47,220 nt of DNA from M30B66 sp040882555 (lineage in GTDB: Bacteria > Bacteroidota > Bacteroidia > M30B66), in NCBI GenBank assembly GCA_040882555.1, contig JBBEBC010000008.1, forward strand, positions 1-47,220. The letters are read 5' to 3'. Position numbers and translations under genes: made by a program. Below, one piece after another: positions 9,882 through 18,804 of this stretch (position 1 is its first letter; the number at the start of each line of letters is the position of its first letter). Below the pieces are notes generated by a model. The model saw only the letters and a program-made list of their open reading frames with translations, made no database searches and was not told the origin of the DNA.

Positions 9882-10934
9882 ATGAGAACACTACTTACTT
9901 TATCAATTATTGGATTTGCTGCAATTATAAATGCGCAGCCTGTATTAAACTCAAGCCATATACCAACAGCAGGTTCAGTGCTTACGTTTGGAAGTGCTGC
10001 TGTTTCCCCAGCATTTCCTCTGAATCCCGGAGCTAATCAAACATGGAATTTTACAAATGGTACGCCTGATGAGGCTCTTACTTTAGAGTTTTTAAATACT
10101 TCAGCTGTGCCCGCCGCCGCTTCTGTTCCTGGTTGTAACTTCGTACTAAAGTCCTCAATAGTTGGCACAGCCGAGGAGGGCTATTATCAATTCAGTTCCC
10201 TTTCGCCAAATGGATGGTTAAGTCTAGGAAGCACGATGGATATTAACATAGTTGAAGAGATTTATACTACTCCAGAAACAATACTTCAACTACCAATAGC
10301 TATGGGGAGTAGTTATGCAACAACGAATTCAAATTCGAATTCTTATTATATTGGTACTCCAGAGGCAGATTCTATAAAGTATATAAGCACAACAAATTCA
10401 ATACATTCAACAAATGCTCATGGCAGTTTAACCATTAATGGTATGCCTTATCAAGCGCTATTACAAACGATAGAATCAACCTATATAGACTCTAACTTTA
10501 CTTATTTGAATGGAGTATATACTTTCCAAGGCGAAAGCACCTCCTCCGAAACTCACTATCAGTTTTTAGCTCCCTCTGTAGGAGGCTTTTTAATGATTAT
10601 TTATCCTTATACTGATGATCAAGGAAATCCAACTTGGGATGTAACTTATATGCAATCAAACACAATTACATCAGCTGAAAAAACTGTAAAAGCTGAAGCG
10701 TTTTTATTGTATCCGAATCCAGCCAGTTCATCAGTAAATATCTCACTACCAAATTCTGGGAATCACGTAATTCAAATAGCTGATATTTCTGGAAAGATTG
10801 TTAGAAGCATAAATACGGCGTTTGAATCTACTGTTAGTATTGATATAAGCGACATAGCAAAAGGGATGTATTTCGTTAACCTTCCCAATACTCAGGTTAC
10901 TACAGGAGCAAAACAGAAATTAATTATCCAATAA
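9882..10934 (+). CDS. T9SS-exported protein of unknown function (paralogue of 4874-5938)
   Basis: 350 residues with a signal peptide (1-19, AIINAQ). It shares with the 4874 protein the opening HIPTAGS, a proline-rich stretch ending in GANQTWNF (compare GPDQVWTF in the other copy), a central GSLTINGMPY (compare GSITIENVPY), and a nearly identical tail: LYPNPASSSVNI, IADISGKIVRSIN, and IAKGMYFVNL. The last ~80 residues are the T9SS type A sorting domain. No catalytic motif is recognised. It is a single-gene unit followed by a strong terminator. The divergence between the copies is large in the middle and small at both ends. Confidence 0.86.
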   Translation: MRTLLTLSIIGFAAIINAQPVLNSSHIPTAGSVLTFGSAAVSPAFPLNPGANQTWNFTNGTPDEALTLEFLNTSAVPAAASVPGCNFVLKSSIVGTAEEGYYQFSSLSPNGWLSLGSTMDINIVEEIYTTPETILQLPIAMGSSYATTNSNSNSYYIGTPEADSIKYISTTNSIHSTNAHGSLTINGMPYQALLQTIESTYIDSNFTYLNGVYTFQGESTSSETHYQFLAPSVGGFLMIIYPYTDDQGNPTWDVTYMQSNTITSAEKTVKAEAFLLYPNPASSSVNISLPNSGNHVIQIADISGKIVRSINTAFESTVSIDISDIAKGMYFVNLPNTQVTTGAKQKLIIQ

Positions 10935-10957
10935 AGAATCTTATTAATTGATTTAAG

Positions 10958-10988
10958 TGCCGGCTATTTAAAATGGTCGGCATTTTTT
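10958..10988 (+). terminator. Intrinsic terminator
   Basis: TGCCGGC (10958-10964) pairs with GTCGGCA (10976-10982), seven pairs with one G-U, around an AT-rich 11-base loop, followed directly by six T. It sits 24 bp after the stop of the T9SS-exported gene and is one of the clearest terminators in the window. Confidence 0.85.
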
Positions 10989-11689
10989 ATGCTCCAGTTT
11001 TTAATTGATCACATTTCATTACTAAACTATAGAAGTAGAAAGGAATGGTTATATAACATTTTCAGTTTTAACATCCTTTTATGAATCTGTTGTTTAATGA
11101 GTTGGGAGGTATTACTATAACATAGATTAATTAATTGACTAAATCTCAGGAATTATCATGCATATTTTTACCCAATATTAATGCTTCCTTATACCATTAT
11201 GAGCTATGTAATGCATGGTATGACTTGCAGGTTTACCCTTCATAATCAAAGCAAATAGCCAGATAATTTAATTGATGATTCGAATGAATCAGCAGGATAA
11301 TTAGTTGTTCTAAATGAAATAAATGAGCAGCAACTATCATTTTACTATATATGCAACTCTTGCGTAATTGAACCGGAAAACTCTTCTAATAATCCACTTT
11401 AAAATCGACTAGTATTTCTGCATCATTTTTCTGTGTCTTTTAAACTCGATTTTAAATCCAATTTGTCATGTATCGAAGTTTATTTATGGAGTTCAAGGAA
11501 TCAATTTCTTGTATTGGTAACTATTCACGAATACATAAATTGTCTATTTAATATATGCAATAGACGTTTTTTGTATAATGTAAAATTAAATAAAAAAAGT
11601 TAAACTTTTGGGCTATATTTGAATTCGCAGCAAGCAGATTCAAAGGCTGCTTGGATATTGGAATAGAGACAGATCAAATAAAGAGTATT
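10989..11689. other. ~700-bp gene-free region upstream of the CheR module
   Basis: Very AT-rich, with stops in every frame and no credible ORF with a start. It contains a perfect inverted repeat, ATACCAT (11191-11197) and ATGGTAT (11215-11221), around a 17-base loop, and a promoter-like box at 11614-11621. Otherwise I see no structure. It is the longest non-coding stretch in the window and precedes a signalling operon, so long-range regulation or an unrecognised small RNA cannot be excluded. Confidence 0.4.
11614..11621 (+). promoter_or_regulatory. TATATTTG, -7 box candidate for the cheR operon
   Basis: An exact match to the Bacteroidota -7 consensus TAnnTTTG. It would place transcription start near 11628 and give a ~60-base leader to the ATG at 11690. 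No well-spaced -33 TTG is present, which lowers confidence. Confidence 0.4.
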
Positions 11690-12577
11690 ATGAATTCTGA
11701 AAGTAGTGATGATTATCGATTGAGAAGCGCTGTCGATGGAAGCAAAGCAGATACAGATTCTAGAATTATTTCGGAAGGGGAGTTGTCATTTTTCCTTGAA
11801 TTGTTTTTTCAAAAATACGGATACGATTTCAGGAAATATTCTGCTGCTCACATTAGTCGAAGGGTTATGAGCCGTATGCGACAATCTGGTTTTGCGAATC
11901 TTTCTGAATTTCAACGCAAAGTTTTATCTACAGAGTCTTTTGCCGCAACGCTGCTTCAGGATCTTTCAATTACAGTAACTGAAATGTTTCGCGACCAAGG
12001 ATTTTATAGCGCATTGCGCGAAAAAGTTATTCCTATTTTAAGAACATACCCTTTCATAAAGATCTGGCATGCTGGCTGCTCAACGGGTGAAGAAGCTTAT
12101 TCTATGGCTATTCTATTGTATGAAGAAGGTTTATATGACAGATCAACTATTTATGCCACAGATTTTAATCAGCAGGCATTGAACCATGGAAAAGAAGGAA
12201 TTTATTCACTTAGTAAAATAAAGGAATACACATTAAACTATCAGTTATCAGGCGGAAAGGAATCATTTTCCTCCTATTATAATTCAAGTTATGATCATGC
12301 TATTATGAATCAATTTCTTAAAAAGAATATTGTTTGGGCAAACCATAATTTAGTTACAGACAGTGTGTTTGCTGAAGTTCATCTAGTTCTATGTAGGAAT
12401 GTCCTAATTTATTTTGACAAAGATCTTCAAAACACTGTTCAACATCTTTTTCATACCAGTTTAGTCCATGCAGGAATTCTGTGTTTGGGATCAAAGGAGG
12501 GCTTATCTTTTACTGACTATTCTAATAAATATATCGAATTGGATACCAAAAACAGAATATATAAGAGAAAGTTATAA
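11690..12577 (+). CDS. cheR: CheR-type SAM-dependent protein-glutamate methyltransferase
   Basis: A 295-residue protein from ATG 11690; a TTG at 11651 would add 13 residues, but ATG is preferred. Residues ~30-110 are the alpha-helical CheR N-domain (AAHISRRVMSRM). The catalytic domain has the SAM-binding loop HAGCSTGEEAYSMA (127-140), ATDFN (156-160) and CRNVLIYFD (235-243), all hallmark CheR motifs. CheR methylates glutamates on chemoreceptor coiled coils. Here there is no chemoreceptor, CheA or CheW in the window; the gene is followed by cheB and a giant hybrid kinase. Its substrate is therefore more likely a non-classical target such as the kinase coiled coil (inference). It lacks the C-terminal TPRs or PAS domains seen in some fused CheR proteins. 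Confidence 0.92.
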   Translation: MNSESSDDYRLRSAVDGSKADTDSRIISEGELSFFLELFFQKYGYDFRKYSAAHISRRVMSRMRQSGFANLSEFQRKVLSTESFAATLLQDLSITVTEMFRDQGFYSALREKVIPILRTYPFIKIWHAGCSTGEEAYSMAILLYEEGLYDRSTIYATDFNQQALNHGKEGIYSLSKIKEYTLNYQLSGGKESFSSYYNSSYDHAIMNQFLKKNIVWANHNLVTDSVFAEVHLVLCRNVLIYFDKDLQNTVQHLFHTSLVHAGILCLGSKEGLSFTDYSNKYIELDTKNRIYKRKL

Positions 12578-12607
12578 TCACCTAAATTGGATTATACAAC
12601 GAATTTA

Positions 12608-13195
12608 ATGATTGATAAATTGAAATATGAGGCAATAGTAATTGGCGTTTCTTCTGGAGGGATGAATGCGATGAAAGTTATTTTTTCTTTGCTTCCTGCG
12701 GATTTTAAATTGCCTATTATTATAGTTCAGCACATTGGTGCACGCTCCGAAAATCAATGGATCGAACTATTAAATCAACGTAGTTGTCTTATAATTAAGG
12801 AAGCAGATGAGAAAGAAAAAATTGAACAAGGAACGGTCTACATAGCACCTGCAAATTACCATTTGCTTATTGAGAAGAATAAAACCTTTTCCTTAACCAT
12901 TGACGAACGGGTTAATTACGCTCGTCCATCTATTGATGTTCTATTCGAATCAGCAGCAGAATCATACCATAAAGCTCTAATTGGTATCGTTCTTACAGGA
13001 TCTAATCATGATGGAACAAATGGAATAAAGCGTATTCAGGAGTGCGGTGGTTTATGTATTGTGCAAGATCCAGCAACGGCCGAATCTTCTTATATGCCAG
13101 CATCTGCAATCAGTGCAATTAAAGCGGATCATATTTTACAACTAGAAGAGATTATTCGGTTGATTATTCAAATTGATTTAAAAAATAGAACATGA
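12608..13195 (+). CDS. cheB: Stand-alone CheB methylesterase domain protein
   Basis: 195 residues from ATG 12608; a TTG at 12587 is the alternative start. It is the CheB catalytic domain only, without the N-terminal receiver of classical CheB. The triad is visible: Ser15 in GVSSGG, His42 in VQHIG, and Asp135 in GSNHDGTNG. Other family marks are YIAPANYHLLI and RPSIDVLFESAA. The enzyme removes methyl esters from (and can deamidate) receptor-type coiled coils. Without a receiver domain its activity cannot be switched by direct phosphorylation. It lies 30 bp after cheR and its stop overlaps the kinase start in an ATGA (13192-13195), so translation is coupled. Confidence 0.92.
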   Translation: MIDKLKYEAIVIGVSSGGMNAMKVIFSLLPADFKLPIIIVQHIGARSENQWIELLNQRSCLIIKEADEKEKIEQGTVYIAPANYHLLIEKNKTFSLTIDERVNYARPSIDVLFESAAESYHKALIGIVLTGSNHDGTNGIKRIQECGGLCIVQDPATAESSYMPASAISAIKADHILQLEEIIRLIIQIDLKNRT

Positions 13196-16100
13196 TATTA
13201 AGCATCAGAAATAAATTAATTATTGGTTTCAGTTTCATATTCACATTATTGATTTTCATGGTGATTTTCATGAGTGATAAATTACATGAATCCAATGAAC
13301 GCATCGTTTATCTCGTAGACGTTTCAGGGCAAAGGATAAATCTATCCAATGAGTTAATGATTGAGGTTTTGCAAGCAACAAGACATGAGAAAAATATTAT
13401 TTTGGAACAAGACACAACTCAATTGGAGTTTCACCGTTCCCTACTATTTTTATCATTAGAACTTATTGATAAAAAAACAAGTGAGCTCGAGCTAATATCA
13501 GACCCATCTGGAAAGCAAATAATTGCTGAATTCAAAGCTATTTGGAAAAGCTATAGAGAGGATCTCAATAAAATAATCTCTCACACATTTAAAAGTGAAT
13601 TTCAACTAGCTTCTCGCATCTCTGTTGAGGAGGGTTCGACAATTCGCGATGCTGCAATTAATCAGCTGGAGAAGTTAATTGCCAAAAATGAAATAGGGAT
13701 GGAACAAGCAAAAGCCGAAAATGATGAAGATTTTTCATCGACGTTAGGCCTCATTTCTACGTTGCTTATTATAAGCATAGTGTTGGCAGCCATAATCTCT
13801 TGGCTCATCGTTATGAGTATTACTGGACGCATTTCGAAAATAGTCTTGGAAGCTGAAAAAATTGCTAGCAGAGAGTCAAGTGATCGTCCACCAAACAAAA
13901 TAAATGATGAACTAAAACCGATTCTCACATCTTTAGAAAAAATAACGGATAGTTTTAATGAAGTCGCATTTAATGCTGATAGAGTCGCTTCTGGAGATTA
14001 TTCCGTCGATTTAATTCCCCGTTCAGAAAAAGATACATTAGGAAAGGCGTTGACCAAGATGACTAGGTCATTGCGTGAATCTTCCGAAGCAAATGAAAGG
14101 CATAACTGGGTAACGAAAGGGCAAAATCAATTGAATGAATTATTAAGCGGGGACAAGAAACTAGAAGAACTAGCAGGAAACACTATTCAATTTCTTTGCA
14201 CCTATTTAGATGCCAGTATTGGTGCTTTATATGCAATAAATGAGGGTGGGAGCAGGTTCATTCTTAGCGGAAAATATGCTTTGTCATCGATGGATGAGAC
14301 CCCAAGTAATTTCTCATTTGAAGAGGGACTTATAGGAGAAGTAGCCAGCGGTCAGAAACAAATCTCTTTAGATAATTTACATGAAGGGTATTTACGTATA
14401 ACTTCTTCAATAATTAATGCAGCTCCCAAACACATTTTGATTACTCCGTTTGTATTTGAAGGAAAAACTATAGGAGTCATAGAGATTGGCCGTTTTAATG
14501 CATTTAGTCCGGCAGAAAAGCAATTCGTAACTGGATTAATGGAAAACATAGCAGTGAGTTTTAGTTCAGCTATTTCGAGACAAAAAATATATGACCTACT
14601 TCATGAATCTAAAATTCAGACAGAAGAACTTCAAGCGCAACAAGAGGAGTTGCGTCAGATGAACGAAGAACTTGAGGAACAGGCTCAAAACCTGAAACAA
14701 CAGCAAGAAGAGCTTCAAATGACCAACGAGGAGTTAGAACAACAGGCCAATTCCTTAGAGTTAAAGAACACAGAAGTAGAGTTAGCAAAAAGCGATATTG
14801 AACATAAAACCAAACAACTTGAAATAAGTAGTAAATACAAATCAGAGTTTTTGGCTAATATGTCGCACGAGCTGCGGACTCCTCTTAATAGCCTTCTCAT
14901 ACTTTCAAAAGACTTAGCAGAGAATAAAAAGAAAAATCTTGATGAAATTCAGGTTGAATGCGCTGAAATAATTTATAAAAGCGGTCACGATCTTTTGATA
15001 TTAATTAACGAGGTGCTAGACCTCTCAAAGATTGAATCAGGAAAAATGTTGCTAAATATTGATTCAATTAATTTGAAAAGCCTGACTCAGAACATTTTGC
15101 TTAATTTCAAGCATTTTGCGGCAGAAAAAGGATTGAAGCTAAATGTCCGAATAGACGATAATTTACCAGAAAGCATCCAAAGTGATGTTCAACGTCTCAA
15201 TCAAATCTTGAAAAATCTTTTATCCAATGCGTTTAAATTCACAGAAACGGGGAGTGTAACATTGGGCATAGAAAAGCAAACGGCCACATTAATTAAAATT
15301 TCTGTAACCGACACAGGAATTGGGATTCCGGAAAGTAAATTAATGGCTGTTTTTGAAGCATTTCAGCAAGCCGATGGGGGAACATCAAGAAAGTATGGGG
15401 GAACAGGATTAGGGCTTTCAATTTCACGTGAACTTGCCAAGTTATTAGGTGGAGAAATAACCTTGAGTAGTGAGGAAAACAAAGGTTCTGTTTTCTCATT
15501 GATCATACCAATAGTGCTGCTTGATGAGCAACAAATTCAGGGAAAAACCACAGAAGATGAGACGTTTAGATCTGAAATTGTTGAATCAGAGTTTCGTAAT
15601 TATCCATCAATAGCTGACGATAGAAACAGCATTGTTAGCGCAGATAAACTTGTTTTAATTGTAGAAGATGATCCCATATTTGCCAAAATTTTGTTGAATT
15701 TGATCAACGAGAAAGGCTATAAATGCTTAGCTGCCTCTACTGGAGAAGATGGATTGCTTTTAGCACAAAAGTTTTATCCACAAGCAATAATTCTAGATAT
15801 GAATTTGCCTGGAATAACTGGCAATACATTTTTACAACGATTGAAGGCAGATGAATCATTGAGGCACATTCCGATTCAAATTATTTCTGCTAATGATCGC
15901 AGCATGAAGCCATTAATGAAAGGTGCCATTTCCTATTTGATAAAACCAGTAGAGAAAATCGAATTGGATGAGGCCTTGTCTAACATTGAAAGTTTTGTAA
16001 ACAGGAAAATTCGAAATCTATTGATCGTTGAAGACAATGAAAACTCGAGAAAAGCAATAAAGCTTTTGGTTTGCAATGACGATTTGAATTGTCTTGATGC

Positions 16101-16806
16101 TTCTTCAGGGAGAGAGGCATTGGAAATTTTTAAAAATCATGAAATTGATTGTATGATTCTGGATCTCGGACTACCAGATATGACTGGCTTTGAGTTTCTA
16201 AAGCAACTAGAATTAATTGGAGGAGAGTCTATTCCTCCAGTGATTATTTATACTGGCCGCGAACTATCAAAGGAGGAAAATGCAGAACTGGAAAAGTATT
16301 CTGAGAGCATAATTATCAAAGGCCTGAAGTCGGAAGAAAGATTACTCGATGAAACGTCCTTGTTTCTTTACAAAACTAGCAGCTCTTTTCCCAAAGAGGC
16401 TCCAGTTAAAGTCTTTGATAAAGAATTAGTGTTCACTGGAAAAAAGATACTTCTAGCGGATGATGATATGCGAAATGTTTTTGCATTAAAGCTTGTTTTG
16501 ACTGAGCGGGAAATGGAAGTTTTGAGAGCAGAGAATGGACGAGCAGCTTTACAAATGCTTGACGATCATCCTGAAATCGACTTGGTGTTAATGGACATTA
16601 TGATGCCTGAAATGGATGGTTTTGAAGCCATGCGTGCAATTCGTTCGCAAACTAGGTTCCGCAATTTACCTATCATTGCGCTCACTGCAAAAGCTATGAA
16701 GGAAGACAAGCAAAAATGTATAGATGCAGGAGCTAATGATTACGTTACTAAACCCATAGACGTTGATAAATTGCTTTCACTTATGAGAGTTTGGTTAAGT
16801 AAATAG
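13192..16806 (+). CDS. Hybrid histidine kinase: 2 TM, HAMP, GAF, coiled coil, HisKA, HATPase, three receivers
   Basis: 1204 residues. TM1 (about 8-28), an extracytoplasmic helical region (29-185), TM2 (186-209), HAMP or tandem HAMP-like segments (210-300), GAF (about 324-457), a Glu/Gln-rich coiled coil (464-545), HisKA with phospho-acceptor His559 in NMSHELRTPL, HATPase_c with LKNLLSNAFKFT, DTGIGIP and GGTGLGLSIS, then three receivers with phospho-acceptor Asp869 (LDMNLPG), Asp991 (LDLGLPD) and Asp1135 (MDIMMPEMDG). The first receiver keeps the DD pair (VEDD) and KP; the second looks divergent near its end (IIIKG instead of a KP loop); the third is canonical (ADDD, ALTAKA, TKPI). It probably senses an extracellular cue plus a GAF ligand, and signals to the receiver-phosphatase downstream and to others. 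The coiled coil has repeated EEL/QQEEL pairs that resemble CheR methylation sites. Confidence 0.93.
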   Translation: MILSIRNKLIIGFSFIFTLLIFMVIFMSDKLHESNERIVYLVDVSGQRINLSNELMIEVLQATRHEKNIILEQDTTQLEFHRSLLFLSLELIDKKTSELELISDPSGKQIIAEFKAIWKSYREDLNKIISHTFKSEFQLASRISVEEGSTIRDAAINQLEKLIAKNEIGMEQAKAENDEDFSSTLGLISTLLIISIVLAAIISWLIVMSITGRISKIVLEAEKIASRESSDRPPNKINDELKPILTSLEKITDSFNEVAFNADRVASGDYSVDLIPRSEKDTLGKALTKMTRSLRESSEANERHNWVTKGQNQLNELLSGDKKLEELAGNTIQFLCTYLDASIGALYAINEGGSRFILSGKYALSSMDETPSNFSFEEGLIGEVASGQKQISLDNLHEGYLRITSSIINAAPKHILITPFVFEGKTIGVIEIGRFNAFSPAEKQFVTGLMENIAVSFSSAISRQKIYDLLHESKIQTEELQAQQEELRQMNEELEEQAQNLKQQQEELQMTNEELEQQANSLELKNTEVELAKSDIEHKTKQLEISSKYKSEFLANMSHELRTPLNSLLILSKDLAENKKKNLDEIQVECAEIIYKSGHDLLILINEVLDLSKIESGKMLLNIDSINLKSLTQNILLNFKHFAAEKGLKLNVRIDDNLPESIQSDVQRLNQILKNLLSNAFKFTETGSVTLGIEKQTATLIKISVTDTGIGIPESKLMAVFEAFQQADGGTSRKYGGTGLGLSISRELAKLLGGEITLSSEENKGSVFSLIIPIVLLDEQQIQGKTTEDETFRSEIVESEFRNYPSIADDRNSIVSADKLVLIVEDDPIFAKILLNLINEKGYKCLAASTGEDGLLLAQKFYPQAIILDMNLPGITGNTFLQRLKADESLRHIPIQIISANDRSMKPLMKGAISYLIKPVEKIELDEALSNIESFVNRKIRNLLIVEDNENSRKAIKLLVCNDDLNCLDASSGREALEIFKNHEIDCMILDLGLPDMTGFEFLKQLELIGGESIPPVIIYTGRELSKEENAELEKYSESIIIKGLKSEERLLDETSLFLYKTSSSFPKEAPVKVFDKELVFTGKKILLADDDMRNVFALKLVLTEREMEVLRAENGRAALQMLDDHPEIDLVLMDIMMPEMDGFEAMRAIRSQTRFRNLPIIALTAKAMKEDKQKCIDAGANDYVTKPIDVDKLLSLMRVWLSK

Positions 16807-16963
16807 GGATGCTAGATTCATTTGTTTCCGCATTATTTACAATGCATAAACTGTTTGTAGCTAGTAAGTCTTTACTTGTTAGATGCTAGAAAAAGATATT
16901 TATCTGACGAATGAAGCTTATAACGTTATGCTCAAAACTGAATTTTTCTTAAATTGAATGCAT

Positions 16964-16990
16964 AAGGAGGTTTTAATCGGACCACCTTTT
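16964..16990 (+). terminator. Hairpin between kinase and phosphatase genes
   Basis: AAGGAGGT (16964-16971) and ACCACCTT (16981-16988) pair with a single A/A mismatch around a nine-base loop, followed by TTTT. It resembles an attenuator or weak terminator. The internal AGGAGG would look like a ribosome-binding site but Bacteroidota rarely use one, and it is sequestered in the stem. Confidence 0.4.
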
Positions 16991-17027
16991 ATTGTCTAAC
17001 CTCACCTATTTAAAGATTTTTCTGCTA

Positions 17028-18668
17028 ATGCCAGAGATGAATACTGCAAAAATTTTAATGGTTGACGACCATCCTGAAAATTTATTTGCCTTACAGGTGA
17101 TATTAACGGATGAGGATTATAAATGCATCAAAGCGTCATCTGGCAGGGAAGCAATAAAAATCGTTGAAACAGAAACTGATTTTGCTTTGATCCTGATGGA
17201 TGTGCAAATGCCTGGAATGGATGGGTTTGAGACGGTCGAACAGATACGCCGCATTGATTCTATGCGTCATGTATCTGTAATTTTTCTCACGGCCAACAAC
17301 GATAACATTCACATGTTCAAAGGATATGAAGTAGGTGCTGTTGATTATTTAATTAAGCCTTTACATCCTGAAATTTTAAAAGCTAAAATTTCAGTTTTTG
17401 TTGATTTGCATTTAAAAACGAAAGCCTTAAAAGAGCAAGAACAAGAAATGAACCAGCTTATTTATCAGTTAAAAGCGGTTAATTATACACTTGCATTACA
17501 AAGTGAAGAGAAGGAAAAGAGATCAGCAGAATTAATTATTGCAAATACAGAGCTTGGTTTTCAGAATGAGGAGAAAGAAAAACGCGCTAAAGAGCTTTTG
17601 ATAGCTAATGAGGAACTAGTTTTCCAGAATGACGAAAAAGAAAAACGTGCGGCAGAGTTGATCATTGCTAACTCAGAATTAATATTCCAGAATGAAGAAA
17701 AGGAAAAACGCGCGGCGGAATTAGTAATTGCTATAAAAAAAATGGTATTTGAAACGGAAGAAAAAGGAAAGCGAGCTGCTGAATTGGCAATTGCTGATAT
17801 TGAACTTCAATTTCAAGCAAGTGAAAAAGAGAAGCGAGCAGCAGAGCTTGTTATTGCTGATATCCTAAAGGGAGAGGTTGAAAAAACGATGCTGCTTATT
17901 AAAAGGAAAAACAAAGACATCTTAGACAGTATTAATTATGCTAAGCGAATTCAGCAGGCAAAATTACCACGGAAGAAAGATATTTATGATGCCTTTTCTG
18001 AATCTTTTGTGCTTTTTAAGCCAAAGGATATTGTAAGTGGTGATTTTTATTTCTTTTACAAAGACGCAAACTATCTATTTATTGCTGCAGCTGATAGTAC
18101 TGGTCACGGGGTGCCTGGAGCACTTTTGAGTATGATTGGACTTGAAAAACTCACTATTGCAGTTGCAGATGACCCAAACACTTCTCAAGTTTTAATGCAC
18201 CTAAACCAAGGAATAAAAAAGTCGCTAAATCAATCAGAGAGTTTTGGATCCTCAACAGATGGAATGGATATCGCTTTCTGCAGAATTGATCTGAAAACGC
18301 TGGAACTTAGCTTTGCCGGGGCAAATAGACCTTTCTGGCTTATTAGAAATGGGACATCAGAAATCATTGAAACAAAGGGGACAAAAGGGGCTGTCGGAGG
18401 AACTACTTTGAATAATCAGCACTTTGAAAGTCATAAAATACAATTACAAAAAGGCGATACATTTTATATTTTTTCTGACGGTTATTCCGATACGTTTGGA
18501 GGCAAGGCAGGCAAGAAATTAACGTCAAGAAAATTCCGTCAGTTATTACTTGATATACAAGAAAAATCAATGATGGAGCAAGAAAAACACCTCGAAAACT
18601 TCCTCGAAAACTGGGTGTCTGGCATAGGTCAAGTAGATGATATTCTAATACTTGGCGTACGAATATAA
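17028..18668 (+). CDS. Response regulator with coiled-coil repeats and SpoIIE-type PP2C phosphatase
   Basis: 546 residues from ATG 17028; another ATG at 17037 and a TTG at 16992 are possible, but the TTG overlaps the upstream hairpin. Residues ~5-125 are a receiver (VDDHPENL; phospho-acceptor Asp58 in LMDVQMPG; LTANN; IKPL). Residues 160-285 are six 21-residue repeats of the type EEKEKRAAELIIAN-ELxFQN, predicted to be one long coiled coil. Residues ~305-546 are a SpoIIE/RsbU phosphatase with FKPKDIVSGDFY, ADSTGHGVPGAL, SDGYSDTFGG and QVDDIL, the metal-binding Asp/Gly set of PP2C. Such proteins dephosphorylate serine on anti-sigma-factor antagonists or similar partners; none lies nearby. It is probably an output of the hybrid kinase just upstream. 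Confidence 0.92.
   Translation: MPEMNTAKILMVDDHPENLFALQVILTDEDYKCIKASSGREAIKIVETETDFALILMDVQMPGMDGFETVEQIRRIDSMRHVSVIFLTANNDNIHMFKGYEVGAVDYLIKPLHPEILKAKISVFVDLHLKTKALKEQEQEMNQLIYQLKAVNYTLALQSEEKEKRSAELIIANTELGFQNEEKEKRAKELLIANEELVFQNDEKEKRAAELIIANSELIFQNEEKEKRAAELVIAIKKMVFETEEKGKRAAELAIADIELQFQASEKEKRAAELVIADILKGEVEKTMLLIKRKNKDILDSINYAKRIQQAKLPRKKDIYDAFSESFVLFKPKDIVSGDFYFFYKDANYLFIAAADSTGHGVPGALLSMIGLEKLTIAVADDPNTSQVLMHLNQGIKKSLNQSESFGSSTDGMDIAFCRIDLKTLELSFAGANRPFWLIRNGTSEIIETKGTKGAVGGTTLNNQHFESHKIQLQKGDTFYIFSDGYSDTFGGKAGKKLTSRKFRQLLLDIQEKSMMEQEKHLENFLENWVSGIGQVDDILILGVRI
17505..17882 (+). repeat. Six 63-bp in-frame tandem repeats (coiled coil)
   Basis: Units begin at 17505, 17568, 17631, 17694, 17757 and 17820, exactly 63 bp apart, each coding for 21 residues (three heptads) starting E/D/S-E-K-x-K-R and containing AELxIA. 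DNA identity between units is imperfect, so this is an old, maintained repeat and not a recent slippage array. Confidence 0.9.
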
Positions 18669-18804
18669 TTTCTGACAGAAGTACTCAAAAGTTTTGAATC
18701 ATTCATTGATTTGTAAATTTTTCAACGAACTAAAAAGTTTAACTGACGGAAGGCAACCATCATTATCCACAACATATGGATGAGCAAGTGTCTTGAAGAA
18801 TAAT

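Noticed and set aside
9830..10036. 68-codon plus-strand frame overlapping the start of the 9882 gene
   Set aside because: Overlaps a signal peptide-bearing gene out of frame and has no recognisable feature.
17505..17882. CRISPR-like array
   Set aside because: The 63-bp units are in-frame coding repeats without spacers of differing sequence.
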